Below, one piece after another: positions 41,236-49,615 of a stretch of 60,214 nucleotides of DNA. Position 1 is the first letter of the stretch, and each line of letters begins with the position of its first letter. Made by a program: the position numbers and the translations under genes. The stretch is taken from NCBI GenBank assembly GCA_002402465.1, contig DHFW01000038.1, positions 1-60,214 of the forward strand, written 5' to 3'. A model generated the notes under the pieces. It searched no databases and had not been told where the DNA came from. It was given only the letters and a program-made list of their open reading frames with translations. This stretch comes from Bacteroidales bacterium UBA4814 (GTDB lineage: Bacteria > Bacteroidota > Bacteroidia > Bacteroidales > UBA7960).

Positions 41236-41727
41236 TTACCTCTGAAACTCTACCACCTCCAATTCCCTGATATCCGCTCCATCAATGGTGAAACGTATCA
41301 TGGTAATGGTCTTGTGGAAGCCGCTTTTGCCGGCGGCCCCGGGGTTGATGGTGAGCATGTTAAAGCGCTTGTCGTACATTACCTTTAGGATGTGCGAATG
41401 CCCGCAGACAAAGAGTTTGGGTGGTTTTACAATCAGCATCTGGCGCACATCGGGACTGTAGTGGCCTGGGTAGCCACCGATGTGGGTCATGAGCACATCC
41501 ACTTCCTCGCAATTAAAGCGCATATATTTCGGGTAGCTGATGCGTATGTCCTGCCCATCGATGTTACCGAACACTCCACGCAGGGGCTTTATGGTCTGCA
41601 ATGCTTTGGCAACGGCAAAATTGCCGAAATCGCCGGCATGCCATATCTCATCGCAGGCTTCAAAGATGCGGGGCAGTTCGGGGTGCACAAAGCCGTGTGT
41701 GTCAGAAAGAAGACCAATACGCTTCAT
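41236..41727 (-). CDS. YfcE/MJ0936-type phosphodiesterase
   Basis: This 163-residue calcineurin-like phosphoesterase has a complete metal site: SDTHG (D-x-H), HAGDF (GD), FGNID (GN), a His in MTHIGGYPGHY, and CGHSH. Members hydrolyse phosphodiesters such as bis-p-nitrophenyl phosphate in vitro; the natural substrate is unknown. It converges on menE with only the octamer array between them. Confidence 0.92.
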   Translation of the reverse strand: MKRIGLLSDTHGFVHPELPRIFEACDEIWHAGDFGNFAVAKALQTIKPLRGVFGNIDGQDIRISYPKYMRFNCEEVDVLMTHIGGYPGHYSPDVRQMLIVKPPKLFVCGHSHILKVMYDKRFNMLTINPGAAGKSGFHKTITMIRFTIDGADIRELEVVEFQR

Positions 41728-41864
41728 GTTTTACTTCTTTCCTCAAAAATACTAAAAAGACGACCAATGAAAAATTATGTTTAAAACCTGAATGGCCGGG
41801 CAAAAGACAAAAAAATATCAAAATGTTTTATTAATTCACAATTTGTTAATACTTTTCGGTGGTT
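41728..41864. other. Spacer between phosphodiesterase gene and hpt promoter
   Basis: This AT-rich gap between divergent genes has no ORF, RNA or clear promoter for the minus-strand gene. Confidence 0.4.
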
Positions 41865-41899
41865 TTTGAAGTCTGGGCGAAGGCATTAGATTATTTTTG
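41865..41899 (+). promoter_or_regulatory. Promoter of hpt
   Basis: TTTG (41865-41868), 23 bases, then TATTTTTG (41892-41899), 37 bases before the ATG at 41937. Confidence 0.6.
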
Positions 41900-41936
41900 C
41901 AGATTAAAGTAATTTTTCTGATTTTACATTTTGTTT

Positions 41937-42473
41937 ATGAGCAAGATCAAAATTCACGATAAGACCTTCGAACCTTTTATTGCTGAAGAAATCATTCAGG
42001 CTGCCGTTGAAAATATTGCCCAACAAATCACGGGGGATTATAAAGGCAAAACTCCGCTATTCCTTTGCGTGCTCAATGGCTCATTTATGTTTGCGGCCGA
42101 CTTGTTTAAGGTTTACGGTGGCCCCGCCGAAATTAGTTTTATCAGGCTGTCATCTTACCAGGGTACTGCCACTACCGAAGAAATAAAGACAGTGATTGGG
42201 CTGACTGAAGAAATTGCCGGGCGCGACCTAATTGTACTCGAAGACATTATCGACAGCGGCCTGACGGTTATGCACCTGATGGAAGAACTGGCCAAACACC
42301 ATCCCAGCTCCATGCGCATTGCCTCCCTTTTGCTAAAACCAAAGGCGTTGCGCACAGATATCAAGCCTGACTACATTGGTCTGGAAATTCCCAACGATTT
42401 TATTGTTGGCTATGGGCTTGATTACGATGGGCTCGGTCGTAATCTGAAGGATATTTATAAAATTGTCGAATAA
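41937..42473 (+). CDS. hpt: Hypoxanthine phosphoribosyltransferase
   Basis: This 178-residue purine salvage enzyme converts hypoxanthine (and usually guanine) with PRPP to the nucleotide. The PRPP-binding motif is LIVLEDIIDSGLT. The flexible-loop region is FIRLSSYQGT and the purine-contact end is PNDFIVGYGLDYDGLGRN. The ATG at 41937 is preferred over TTG 41931. It is followed at 38 bases by adk, another nucleotide-handling gene. Confidence 0.96.
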   Translation: MSKIKIHDKTFEPFIAEEIIQAAVENIAQQITGDYKGKTPLFLCVLNGSFMFAADLFKVYGGPAEISFIRLSSYQGTATTEEIKTVIGLTEEIAGRDLIVLEDIIDSGLTVMHLMEELAKHHPSSMRIASLLLKPKALRTDIKPDYIGLEIPNDFIVGYGLDYDGLGRNLKDIYKIVE

Positions 42474-42511
42474 ATAATTAACTCCTTAGCCGGGGAAAAA
42501 ACCACAAAACT

Positions 42512-43114
42512 ATGTTAAACATCATTATTTTTGGCCCTCCTGGATCGGGCAAAGGCACCCAATCGGCCAAGATTGTAGAGAAGTACAACCTAGTCCATCT
42601 TTCGACTGGCGACCTGATGCGCGAAGAGATTGCCAGGGATACCCCCTTGGGCAGGGAGGTGAAAAAATATATCGACAAGGGTAAGCTGGTGCCCGACGAG
42701 ATCATTATGCGCGAACTGTATGAGAAAGCCTCGGAGCACCTCGATGCTCCCGGACTTATCTTCGATGGTTTTCCGCGTACTATAGTGCAGGCCGAGATGC
42801 TCGACCAGATGCTCGAAAAGCATAAAATGCGTATAGATGTGGTACTATCAGTTGAAGTGAGCGAAGAAGAGCTTTTTCAACGCCTGATGGGACGCGCAGA
42901 AGACTCAGGCCGCAGCGACGATACCGCCGAAATTGTTTTGCACCGCATCGAGGTATACAAGGAACAAACTTTGCCATTGATCGACTTCTACCAGAAGCAG
43001 GGGAAGATTGTTTCAATCAATGGAATGTCGCCGGTAGAGGAGGTCTTTGGCAAGATCACAACTGCAGTGGATACTTATCTTGAGACACGTAAAATCATCC
43101 CGGTCATTGAATAG
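42512..43114 (+). CDS. adk: Adenylate kinase (short LID form)
   Basis: This 200-residue protein interconverts ATP plus AMP and two ADP. P-loop GPPGSGKGTQS, AMP-site HLSTGDLMREEI, GFPRTIVQAEML, and GRAEDSGRSDD at the LID. The LID is short and lacks the zinc Cys set, as is usual in Bacteroidota. It lies in the hpt-adk-obg group. Confidence 0.96.
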   Translation: MLNIIIFGPPGSGKGTQSAKIVEKYNLVHLSTGDLMREEIARDTPLGREVKKYIDKGKLVPDEIIMRELYEKASEHLDAPGLIFDGFPRTIVQAEMLDQMLEKHKMRIDVVLSVEVSEEELFQRLMGRAEDSGRSDDTAEIVLHRIEVYKEQTLPLIDFYQKQGKIVSINGMSPVEEVFGKITTAVDTYLETRKIIPVIE

Positions 43115-43184
43115 ATATCTTGTTTCCCGTAAGGCTTAACTCTGCATTTTATTGCATTCCGCTTGCGCGGGAAATTTAAATTAT

Positions 43185-44177
43185 ATGACATCAAACTTCA
43201 TAGATTACGTAAAGATCAACTGCCGCTCGGGTAAGGGCGGTGCCGGTTCGGCCCATTTTCGCCGCGAGAAATTTGTGCCCAAGGGTGGCCCCGATGGAGG
43301 CGATGGGGGTCGGGGCGGAAGCATTTTTGTAAAGGGAAACAGCCAGCTTTGGACCCTGCTGCATTTGCGCTACACCCGGCACGTAATTGCTGAGGCCGGA
43401 GGATCAGGCGGCAAGCAGCAGCGTTCGGGTGCTGCCGGAAAGGATGTGTTCATAGAAGTGCCCCTGGGTACCCTGGTAAAGGATGCCGAAACCGGAAAGG
43501 TGGTGGCCGAGATTACCGCACATGATCAGTCAGTAATCATTCTGGAAGGGGGCCGCGGCGGTCAGGGAAATACCCATTTCAAATCGAGTACCAACCAGAC
43601 TCCGCGATATGCACAGCCGGGTGAGCCCGGGCAGGAAGCCTTTTTTGTTTTTGAACTGAAGGTGCTGGCCGATGTAGGACTGGTAGGTTTTCCCAATGCC
43701 GGAAAGTCCACCCTTTTATCAGTAGTTTCGGCTGCAAAGCCCGAAATTGCCGATTACCCTTTCACCACGCTGGTGCCCAACCTTGGCATGGTAGCTTATC
43801 GCGACATGCAATCGTTTGTAATGGCCGATATCCCCGGAATCATCGAGGGCGCCCACGAGGGCAGGGGGCTGGGCCACCGATTCCTCAGGCATATCGAACG
43901 CAACTCGGTGCTGCTTTTCATGATTCCGGCCGACAGTGAAGACATCAAAAAGGAATATCAGGTTTTGATCAACGAACTGCAAGAATATAATCCTGAGTTG
44001 CTCGACAAGAAACGCCTGCTGGCCATAAGCAAATGCGATCTGCTTGATGAAGAAGGTTTGACAGCCCTCGGGAAAAAGGTGCCAAAAGTGCCACATGTGT
44101 TGATTTCTTCACACACCCAAATGGGGATTATGAAATTGAAAGATGAACTCTGGCAAATGATGAACCAACCGGATTGA
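43185..44177 (+). CDS. obg: Obg-family GTPase (ObgE/CgtA)
   Basis: This 330-residue ribosome-assembly and stress GTPase has a glycine-rich N-terminal Obg fold (1-158) with GGPDGGDGGRGGSIFV. The G domain has GFPNAGKSTLL, the switch region YPFTTLVPNLG, DIPGIIEGAHEG, the specificity loop SKCDL and SSHT. The ATG at 43185 is chosen over a TTG 33 bases upstream, because the family starts M-x-FID-VKI. It has no C-terminal extension of note. A small CCGC/GCGG hairpin (43159-43170) lies just upstream. Confidence 0.97.
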   Translation: MTSNFIDYVKINCRSGKGGAGSAHFRREKFVPKGGPDGGDGGRGGSIFVKGNSQLWTLLHLRYTRHVIAEAGGSGGKQQRSGAAGKDVFIEVPLGTLVKDAETGKVVAEITAHDQSVIILEGGRGGQGNTHFKSSTNQTPRYAQPGEPGQEAFFVFELKVLADVGLVGFPNAGKSTLLSVVSAAKPEIADYPFTTLVPNLGMVAYRDMQSFVMADIPGIIEGAHEGRGLGHRFLRHIERNSVLLFMIPADSEDIKKEYQVLINELQEYNPELLDKKRLLAISKCDLLDEEGLTALGKKVPKVPHVLISSHTQMGIMKLKDELWQMMNQPD

Positions 44178-44284
44178 ATATTTAATATTGAAAATTTGTC
44201 AAAAGTCAAAAGCCGATAACCCTGACCGCCGATTTACCAGCATATGGTGGGCAGGCTTGCGCCTAAACATTAAACCGAACTGCG

Positions 44285-44872
44285 GTGTTGGATTTTTTTC
44301 TGGAAATTGACAAGCAGCTGTTTTTGATCCTGAACGGGTTGCATAGTTCGTTCTTCGACCAGGTGATGTATTACATTAGTGAGAAAACCACCTGGATTCC
44401 GCTTTATTTGGTTTTGCTTTATATGGTCTTCAGGAAATATCGATGGAAAGGATTCCTGCTACTGGTATTTATGGTGATTTTGGTTACCCTGAGCGATCAG
44501 CTTTCGGTACTGGCTAAAAACACTTTTATGCGCCTGAGGCCTAGTCATGAACCTTCGCTCGAAAGGCTGGTCCATATTGTTCGGGGCCATTGCGGTGGGC
44601 GTTATGGGTTTGTTTCATCGCACGCGGCCAACACCTTTTCACTGACCATATTCATAAATTTCCTGATTGGTGACCGCTTTCGTTTTATGGTGCCGGTTAT
44701 GCTCACTTATGCCGTGCTGAATGCATACAGCCGCATTTACCTGGGGGTGCATTACCCGGGCGATGTAATTTTTGGTGGATTGCTTGGGGTGTTGATTGGC
44801 TGGTTTGTGTATTTTCTTTGGTCAAAAGTGATCAAATACACTAAAAGCCCAAAAGTATTTGGCGGATACTGA
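44285..44872 (+). CDS. PAP2-family membrane phosphatase
   Basis: This 195-residue inner-membrane protein with about five spans is read from GTG 44285. The three catalytic motifs are KNTFMRLRP, SSHAANT (where PSGH is usual) and SRIYLGVHYPGDV. It probably acts on lipid pyrophosphates such as undecaprenyl pyrophosphate or on phosphatidic acid. The exact substrate is not determined. Confidence 0.9.
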   Translation: MLDFFLEIDKQLFLILNGLHSSFFDQVMYYISEKTTWIPLYLVLLYMVFRKYRWKGFLLLVFMVILVTLSDQLSVLAKNTFMRLRPSHEPSLERLVHIVRGHCGGRYGFVSSHAANTFSLTIFINFLIGDRFRFMVPVMLTYAVLNAYSRIYLGVHYPGDVIFGGLLGVLIGWFVYFLWSKVIKYTKSPKVFGGY

Positions 44873-44878
44873 TCGGTT

Positions 44879-45340
44879 TCAGGATCCTGATACCTTTCCT
44901 TCAATTTTGGTTATTTCAACCTTGTAAACGGCCACATTGTTCACGGCTGGGGTGTTGTATCTGAATTCCTTGCCTGCGTATTTTCGCATAATGATGTTCA
45001 GTACCCGCACCTTTTCATCATAATCTTCAATAAATACCACCTTGCCATAGGCCAGCACGCTGCGGTAGTCCATGCCATAACTGCATGCCACCGTTTCGTG
45101 CCTGAAGAACAATTTGTGGTCGGTGCTGAAAGCCACACAAACATTGGGGTTGTTCTTCAGGACGTCCATTTTCTTTCCTTTCTGGTCGGAATGCAAATAA
45201 AGGGTGTCGTTTTCATAACCGAAGTTAAAAGGCAGCACGTAGGGCTTGCCTTCCGGATCGACCATTGCAAGAAAACAAGCATCGCATTTGTCAATGATTT
45301 CTTTTATCTCATGCTTGTCGTAGGTCATTCGGCTTCTCAT
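44879..45340 (-). CDS. PNPOx-like FMN-binding protein (NimA-like)
   Basis: The ATG at 45340 gives 153 residues, beginning MRSRMTYDKHEIKEII. It is a split-barrel flavin fold: FLAMVDPEGKPYVLPFNFGYENDTLYLHSD, then KKMDVLKNNPNVCVAFS and SVLAYGKVVFIED. This group includes nitroimidazole-resistance reductases and many uncharacterised FMN- or heme-binding proteins, so substrate prediction is not possible. A T-run terminator for the neighbouring subtilase gene lies just upstream. Confidence 0.88.
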   Translation of the reverse strand: MRSRMTYDKHEIKEIIDKCDACFLAMVDPEGKPYVLPFNFGYENDTLYLHSDQKGKKMDVLKNNPNVCVAFSTDHKLFFRHETVACSYGMDYRSVLAYGKVVFIEDYDEKVRVLNIIMRKYAGKEFRYNTPAVNNVAVYKVEITKIEGKVSGS

Positions 45341-45360
45341 GGCAGAATTTTTTTTGTAAA

Positions 45361-45410
45361 AATAAAAAAAATGCAGCCGCAAATGCGTGTGCAATTGCGG
45401 CTGTCTGAAA
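45361..45410 (-). terminator. Terminator of the subtilase gene
   Basis: CAGCCGCAA (45374-45382) pairs perfectly with TTGCGGCTG (45395-45403), followed on the minus strand by a run of eight T. It lies 22 bases after the subtilase stop. Confidence 0.88.
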
Positions 45411-45424
45411 AATAATTTGAGTTT

Positions 45425-48400
45425 TTAATAAACGGAGAGCCTTTTTACTTGTCGGACTTCTGCTGTTTCCACGATAAGGAAATACAAACCAGCTTTCAGC
45501 CCCGAAATGTCGAGTTCGTGATTTACCGTTCCGCCCATTCCTGACAGGATGGAAGTGAGCATGATCCTGCCTTTTTGATCAGAAACTCTGATGCTTACTT
45601 CTCCGGCTGATTTATTTAAAAAAGCCAGATTGACAATGCCTTTGGCAGGGTTCGGATAGACTGTCAGCTCATTGAGGCCGGTTTCGGGCAGATTTACATC
45701 GAGACAGGCATCGAAGGTCACCACCACGGTGTCGCGGCTGGCGCAACCGTATTGGTTGGTAACTTCTACCCAAATGGCAGTTTGCGGGCCGAACTCGTTG
45801 TTTATTACCCATAGGTTTTGCCTGTCGTGTCCGTTGGACCACAGGTAGCTCGAAAATCCGGGGCCTGCGTTGAGCAGGGTCACATGATCAACACAAAGTG
45901 TAAAGTCTTCGCCCAGATCCACTTCTGGCTGTGGTAGCATGGTTACCTTTCTCGAGTGTTCTGCCTTTACTTCATCCTCGCGGTAAGCCTTCAGGGTAAG
46001 GGTTACTTCTTTGTTCAGAATATCCTGGTTTCCAGGGGTGTATATGGTGTTCATTTCGGTGGGGTTTTCAAATACCCCGTCGCCACTGCTGGTCCATTCC
46101 AGTTCTTCGAACTGGCTGGCATATCCTTCGAGTAATATGGGTGCAGAACCGCACTGCTCGCTGTCGAAGCCGGCAAAGGCCAGGGTAAGAATGGTTGCCG
46201 GCATTTCAATATTGTCTATCCAGGCAGCATCCTGTCCGCTCGAAACTGAGTAATCTTTCACATACGCCCAGCGGAAGGTGCGGTTGCCAGCCTGCACCGG
46301 GTAGAAGACTTTCTCCCAGTTGCGCTCGCCCGACCAGCGGTCCTGCCTAACCCCATCAATGTAAAATTCGAGCCAGTCATAGTTGTTTTCTGACGAAACC
46401 TTTCGGTAAAAAGAGATGGTGTCGTTGGCCACCACCTCCATGGTAAGGAAAAGCCCGGAAGAGGCACTATGCCCTATGGTTCCGCTTTTTGCTGCATAGG
46501 TACCCTCATAGGTCTGATCGCTCACCAGTACCCATGGGGCGTTACTGTCGAACTGCCATTCGTATTGTTCGAAATTGCCAGACTCCCAGTCTTCCATAAT
46601 AAGACCAATTTTAAGATAAAAATCCTTTTGAATCTGGTAAGGTCCTGAATGAAGGTCAAGGCTTATCATTGCGGTGGTTCCCGGAGCCATGGAGCCGTGC
46701 ACTGAAATTTCAAAGTTGGCATAAAAATGCCCATCCTGGAACAGGGGAGGGACTACTAGTTGCGCCTGCGAAAAGACTATCAGCGGGTCGTCGGGGCTCA
46801 CCGTAATGTTGATTTCTTCCGAAGGCATCTGTCCGGTGTTCTCAATTTTAAATTGCAGAATGGCCGTTTCACCCGGATCGAGGTGACCGTTGCCATTGCC
46901 CTGTTGCTGATCGTCGATGATCAGTCCTGCCACCTGAAGCCTGGGCGCAAAGCCTGTTTCCTCAAACCTGCTTTTCCAAATGTTCGCTTCGTCTTCCTGA
47001 AAAGCTTCCAATAAAAAGGAAAGCACATGTTTGCCGGGCATTTCTTCCAGGGTTTGGAAGGCAAAAATATTCTCGAAGGTGCGAGACTCACCCGCCAGGA
47101 AATTTCCAAGCACAGCCACGCTATCAGTTAATATGGCGTATTCAGAATCCAGAAAGATCCTGGTCTGAACCCCTTCAATATCTTCTTCTGTCGGGTTTTC
47201 GAGTACCAAAGAAAGAGAAATGGTTTCGCCGGGATTAGCCATGCCATTGTCATTGCCCAGGCTATCGTCGATGGTGTGCGACACGTACCTGATGCCCATG
47301 TATGGTGTGGCATTTACCGCTGCCAGGGCATTTACCCTTCCGGAGCCAAATGTATTGTTTTTCCCCAGGGCTTGAGATATGGCGGTTTCTTCCAGTATCT
47401 GGCTTATCTGTTCAGGAGTGATTCCCGGGTTTTTTGAAACCATAAGAGCCATTAGTCCTGCCACAGCCGGAGTGGCCATTGAGGTGCCGCTCTTGGAGGT
47501 ATAACCCGTGTTGCTGGTGTTTGAAAGGGAAATGATGTTGGAGCCAGGCGCAACCACGTCGGGGCGAATAAGGCCTGTGCCGGGATTGTAAGGATAGTCG
47601 TTGAATGGGGCCACGTTTTGCCAGGTTACCGGGCCCTTGCTTGAGAAGCTGGAGATAGCATCCGTATTGGTGGTTGAGCCAACCGAAACGACTGCGGAGT
47701 TTCCGCCGGGTGCCATTTGGGTGGGGTTGGTCCATGGCGGGGGAATATCTCCGGGAGTGCGCACCTGGCTTGGGGGAGTGTCGGTATAGGAAGTGCCCTC
47801 GTTACCGGCTGCAACGGCAGCAATGACTCCCGCGGCAAGGGCATTGTTCATGGTGGTGCGCCACATGCTGCGGTCGGGGTTCCATGCATGCTTCCAGCCC
47901 AGCGAAAGGCTCATTATGCTGGCGCCATACTCCACAGAAAACTGAATGGCAGCCCATACACCCGCCTCTGTGCCGCTTCCATCGCCACCAAGTACTTTCA
48001 GGGCCATAATGGTGGCCTGTGGAGCAATGCCAGTGAGGGTGCCAGCTGTGCCGTTGCCGGCCACAGTGCCTGCGCAGTGGGTGCCGTGGCTGTTGTCGTC
48101 CATGGTATTATGGCTGTTGTTCAAGAAGTTAAAACCATGGTTGGGATAATTGGGGTGGGTCCACATGCGGCCGGCAAGGTCCTGGTGGTTGTAGTTCACC
48201 CCGCTGTCGATCACCGAAACCACTACCTCTTCACCAGTAAATCCATCGGCCCATACTTGTGGAGCATTTATAAGTGTCACGTTCCATGCAATGTTGGGAT
48301 GGGTATTAAGCTTGTCGGCCGGGGCAGGTTGCAAATCTTTTTCAGAAAAATCGGTTTCGATTACTTGCTGCAGCTTGTTGTAATCGAGGCGGGCCAGATC

Positions 48401-48793
48401 GTTGCGGGTAGAAAGGGCTTCGATTACCTCGGGCAGAACCAGGCAGTTTACCAGGTTTCCGATCCACAGGGGCTGAATATGCTTCACTTTGCCTTCGGCC
48501 TCAAAGGCCTCAAGAAGGACCAGCAGACTCGATTGATGACTGAAACTAAAATTTTTCAATTCGTTGACAACATACGACCTGCGCTCTGCTCCACTTTTTA
48601 TATTCCTGCTGTTTTTATATAGCAAGGATTCGTCGTACTGCGCACTCAAGCGAATGTTGACAGAAATAAATTCGCTGGCTGATTTTTCAAGTAAGGCCTC
48701 CTGCAGCGAAGGTGTGATCTCTGGCTGAGCTATAAGTCCGGCCGACCAAAGAAAAGTGAAAAACAATAAAAAAACAGGGTAAAAACGTTTCAT
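45425..48793 (-). CDS. Secreted S8 subtilisin-like protease with T9SS sorting domain
   Basis: This 1122-residue exported protease has a signal peptide (1-22, ending GLIAQ), a propeptide-like region to about 160, and a subtilase domain with catalytic D196 (VVSVIDSGVN), H236 (NSHGTHCAG), oxyanion N332 and S439 (SGTSMATP). Ig-like and CARDB-like segments follow (about 495-740). A MAM-like jelly-roll block with DWESGNFEQYEWQF lies near 745-890. The C-terminal 75 residues, beginning ELTVYPNPAKG and ending VKRLSVY, form the type A sorting domain for type IX secretion. The mature protein is probably on the cell surface or released for protein degradation. Confidence 0.96.
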   Translation of the reverse strand: MKRFYPVFLLFFTFLWSAGLIAQPEITPSLQEALLEKSASEFISVNIRLSAQYDESLLYKNSRNIKSGAERRSYVVNELKNFSFSHQSSLLVLLEAFEAEGKVKHIQPLWIGNLVNCLVLPEVIEALSTRNDLARLDYNKLQQVIETDFSEKDLQPAPADKLNTHPNIAWNVTLINAPQVWADGFTGEEVVVSVIDSGVNYNHQDLAGRMWTHPNYPNHGFNFLNNSHNTMDDNSHGTHCAGTVAGNGTAGTLTGIAPQATIMALKVLGGDGSGTEAGVWAAIQFSVEYGASIMSLSLGWKHAWNPDRSMWRTTMNNALAAGVIAAVAAGNEGTSYTDTPPSQVRTPGDIPPPWTNPTQMAPGGNSAVVSVGSTTNTDAISSFSSKGPVTWQNVAPFNDYPYNPGTGLIRPDVVAPGSNIISLSNTSNTGYTSKSGTSMATPAVAGLMALMVSKNPGITPEQISQILEETAISQALGKNNTFGSGRVNALAAVNATPYMGIRYVSHTIDDSLGNDNGMANPGETISLSLVLENPTEEDIEGVQTRIFLDSEYAILTDSVAVLGNFLAGESRTFENIFAFQTLEEMPGKHVLSFLLEAFQEDEANIWKSRFEETGFAPRLQVAGLIIDDQQQGNGNGHLDPGETAILQFKIENTGQMPSEEINITVSPDDPLIVFSQAQLVVPPLFQDGHFYANFEISVHGSMAPGTTAMISLDLHSGPYQIQKDFYLKIGLIMEDWESGNFEQYEWQFDSNAPWVLVSDQTYEGTYAAKSGTIGHSASSGLFLTMEVVANDTISFYRKVSSENNYDWLEFYIDGVRQDRWSGERNWEKVFYPVQAGNRTFRWAYVKDYSVSSGQDAAWIDNIEMPATILTLAFAGFDSEQCGSAPILLEGYASQFEELEWTSSGDGVFENPTEMNTIYTPGNQDILNKEVTLTLKAYREDEVKAEHSRKVTMLPQPEVDLGEDFTLCVDHVTLLNAGPGFSSYLWSNGHDRQNLWVINNEFGPQTAIWVEVTNQYGCASRDTVVVTFDACLDVNLPETGLNELTVYPNPAKGIVNLAFLNKSAGEVSIRVSDQKGRIMLTSILSGMGGTVNHELDISGLKAGLYFLIVETAEVRQVKRLSVY

Positions 48794-48877
48794 GTGATTT
48801 GATTAAGTAAGAAAAATCTTTGGGAAAAAAATAATAAAGATTGTGAGGAAGGTTTCGAAATACATTTATATAGTTTA

Positions 48878-48885
48878 CAAAAGTA
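48878..48885 (-). promoter_or_regulatory. Putative -7 box for the subtilase gene
   Basis: The minus strand reads TACTTTTG at 48885-48878, about 85 bases before the ATG. No TTG is present at ideal -33 spacing. Confidence 0.4.
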
Positions 48886-48963
48886 TAAATTTTGTTTAAA
48901 TCGGATTGATTTTTGAGGATTAATGCAGTCTGTAAAAGGGAAAAAGTAAAAATTTTAATATAA

Positions 48964-48979
48964 AACTAAGAAAGTAGTT
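48964..48979 (+). promoter_or_regulatory. BlaI-type operator dyad 1
   Basis: AACTA-N6-TAGTT, a 16-bp dyad. Its right arm overlaps the -33 TTG. The same dyad recurs exactly 20 bp downstream. BlaI/MecI repressors bind paired dyads of similar size at their own promoters. The sequence itself differs from the staphylococcal operator, so the link is inference from position and symmetry. Confidence 0.65.
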
Positions 48980-49006
48980 GTAAAACTAAAAAATTAGTTA
49001 TATTTG
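48978..49006 (+). promoter_or_regulatory. Promoter of the BlaI-type repressor operon
   Basis: TTG (48978-48980), 18 bases, then TATATTTG (48999-49006), 33 bases before the ATG at 49040. Operator dyad 2 fills the spacer, so a bound repressor would block RNA polymerase. Confidence 0.7.
48984..48999 (+). promoter_or_regulatory. BlaI-type operator dyad 2
   Basis: AACTA-N6-TAGTT, with perfect outer symmetry (AACTAA/TTAGTT). It lies between the -33 and -7 elements, two helical turns from dyad 1. Confidence 0.68.
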
Positions 49007-49039
49007 GCCTGGTATTTGAGCAAATAAAAGCCGTAAACA

Positions 49040-49414
49040 ATGAAAGAACTGACCAAGGCAGAAGAACAAGTTATGCAAATCCTATGGGATATAAAATCGG
49101 GTTTTGTGAAGGACATACGCGACAAGTTTCGCGAGCCCAAGCCAGCCATTACCACGGTTTCTACCATTGTGCGCATCTTGGAACAAAAAGGTTTTGTGAA
49201 GCACAAATCCTATGGTAAATCTCACGAATATTTTCCGGCTGTAGAAAAAAAGACCTACACCCGAGTAATGATGAAGGGCATTTTGATGAAATACTTCAGC
49301 AACTCTCTCCGGCAAATGGTCTCCTTCTTTTCGCAGGAAAAGGGCTTGACGGTTTCTGAACTCGAAGAGCTGAAACGTATAATTGAAGAAGAGATCAGGA
49401 AGCAGGAAAGGTGA
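49040..49414 (+). CDS. BlaI/MecI/CopY-family transcriptional repressor
   Basis: This 124-residue winged-helix repressor begins MKELTKAEEQVMQILWDIKSG and continues with PAITTVSTIVRILEQKGFVKHK, the family's recognition helix and wing. The C-terminal half forms the dimerisation helices. In BlaI/MecI the protein is cleaved after a membrane protease of the BlaR1 type senses a signal. A BlaR1-like M56 domain is encoded two genes downstream. Its promoter carries two dyads that suit autorepression. The stop codon is embedded in an octamer array. Confidence 0.94.
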   Translation: MKELTKAEEQVMQILWDIKSGFVKDIRDKFREPKPAITTVSTIVRILEQKGFVKHKSYGKSHEYFPAVEKKTYTRVMMKGILMKYFSNSLRQMVSFFSQEKGLTVSELEELKRIIEEEIRKQER

Positions 49415-49590
49415 GAAGATGGGAAGATGGGAAGATGGGAAGATGGGAGGGTGAGAAGGAGTGAAGATGAGAGGATGAGAAGATTAGAAAATGAGAAAAT
49501 GAGAAGATGTGAGGGTGAGAAGATGGGAAGATGAGAAAATGGCAAGATTGGAGGGTGATAAGGTAAGAAGATTAGAAGATTAGAAGGTGA
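49412..49590 (+). repeat. Purine-rich octamer array, locus 4 (longest)
   Basis: About twenty degenerate 8-bp units (GGGAAGAT, GAGAAGAT, GAGAAAAT, TAGAAGAT) start at the stop codon of the repressor gene and fill the gap up to the TPR gene. This 200-base gap holds nothing else recognisable. Confidence 0.85.
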
Positions 49591-49615
49591 TTAAATACAA
49601 AAGAATATTGGACAG

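Noticed and set aside
49255..49545. Minus-strand ORF rich in Ser, Pro, Leu and His
   Set aside because: It is the reverse translation of the purine-rich octamer array and the end of the repressor gene, with no start signal.
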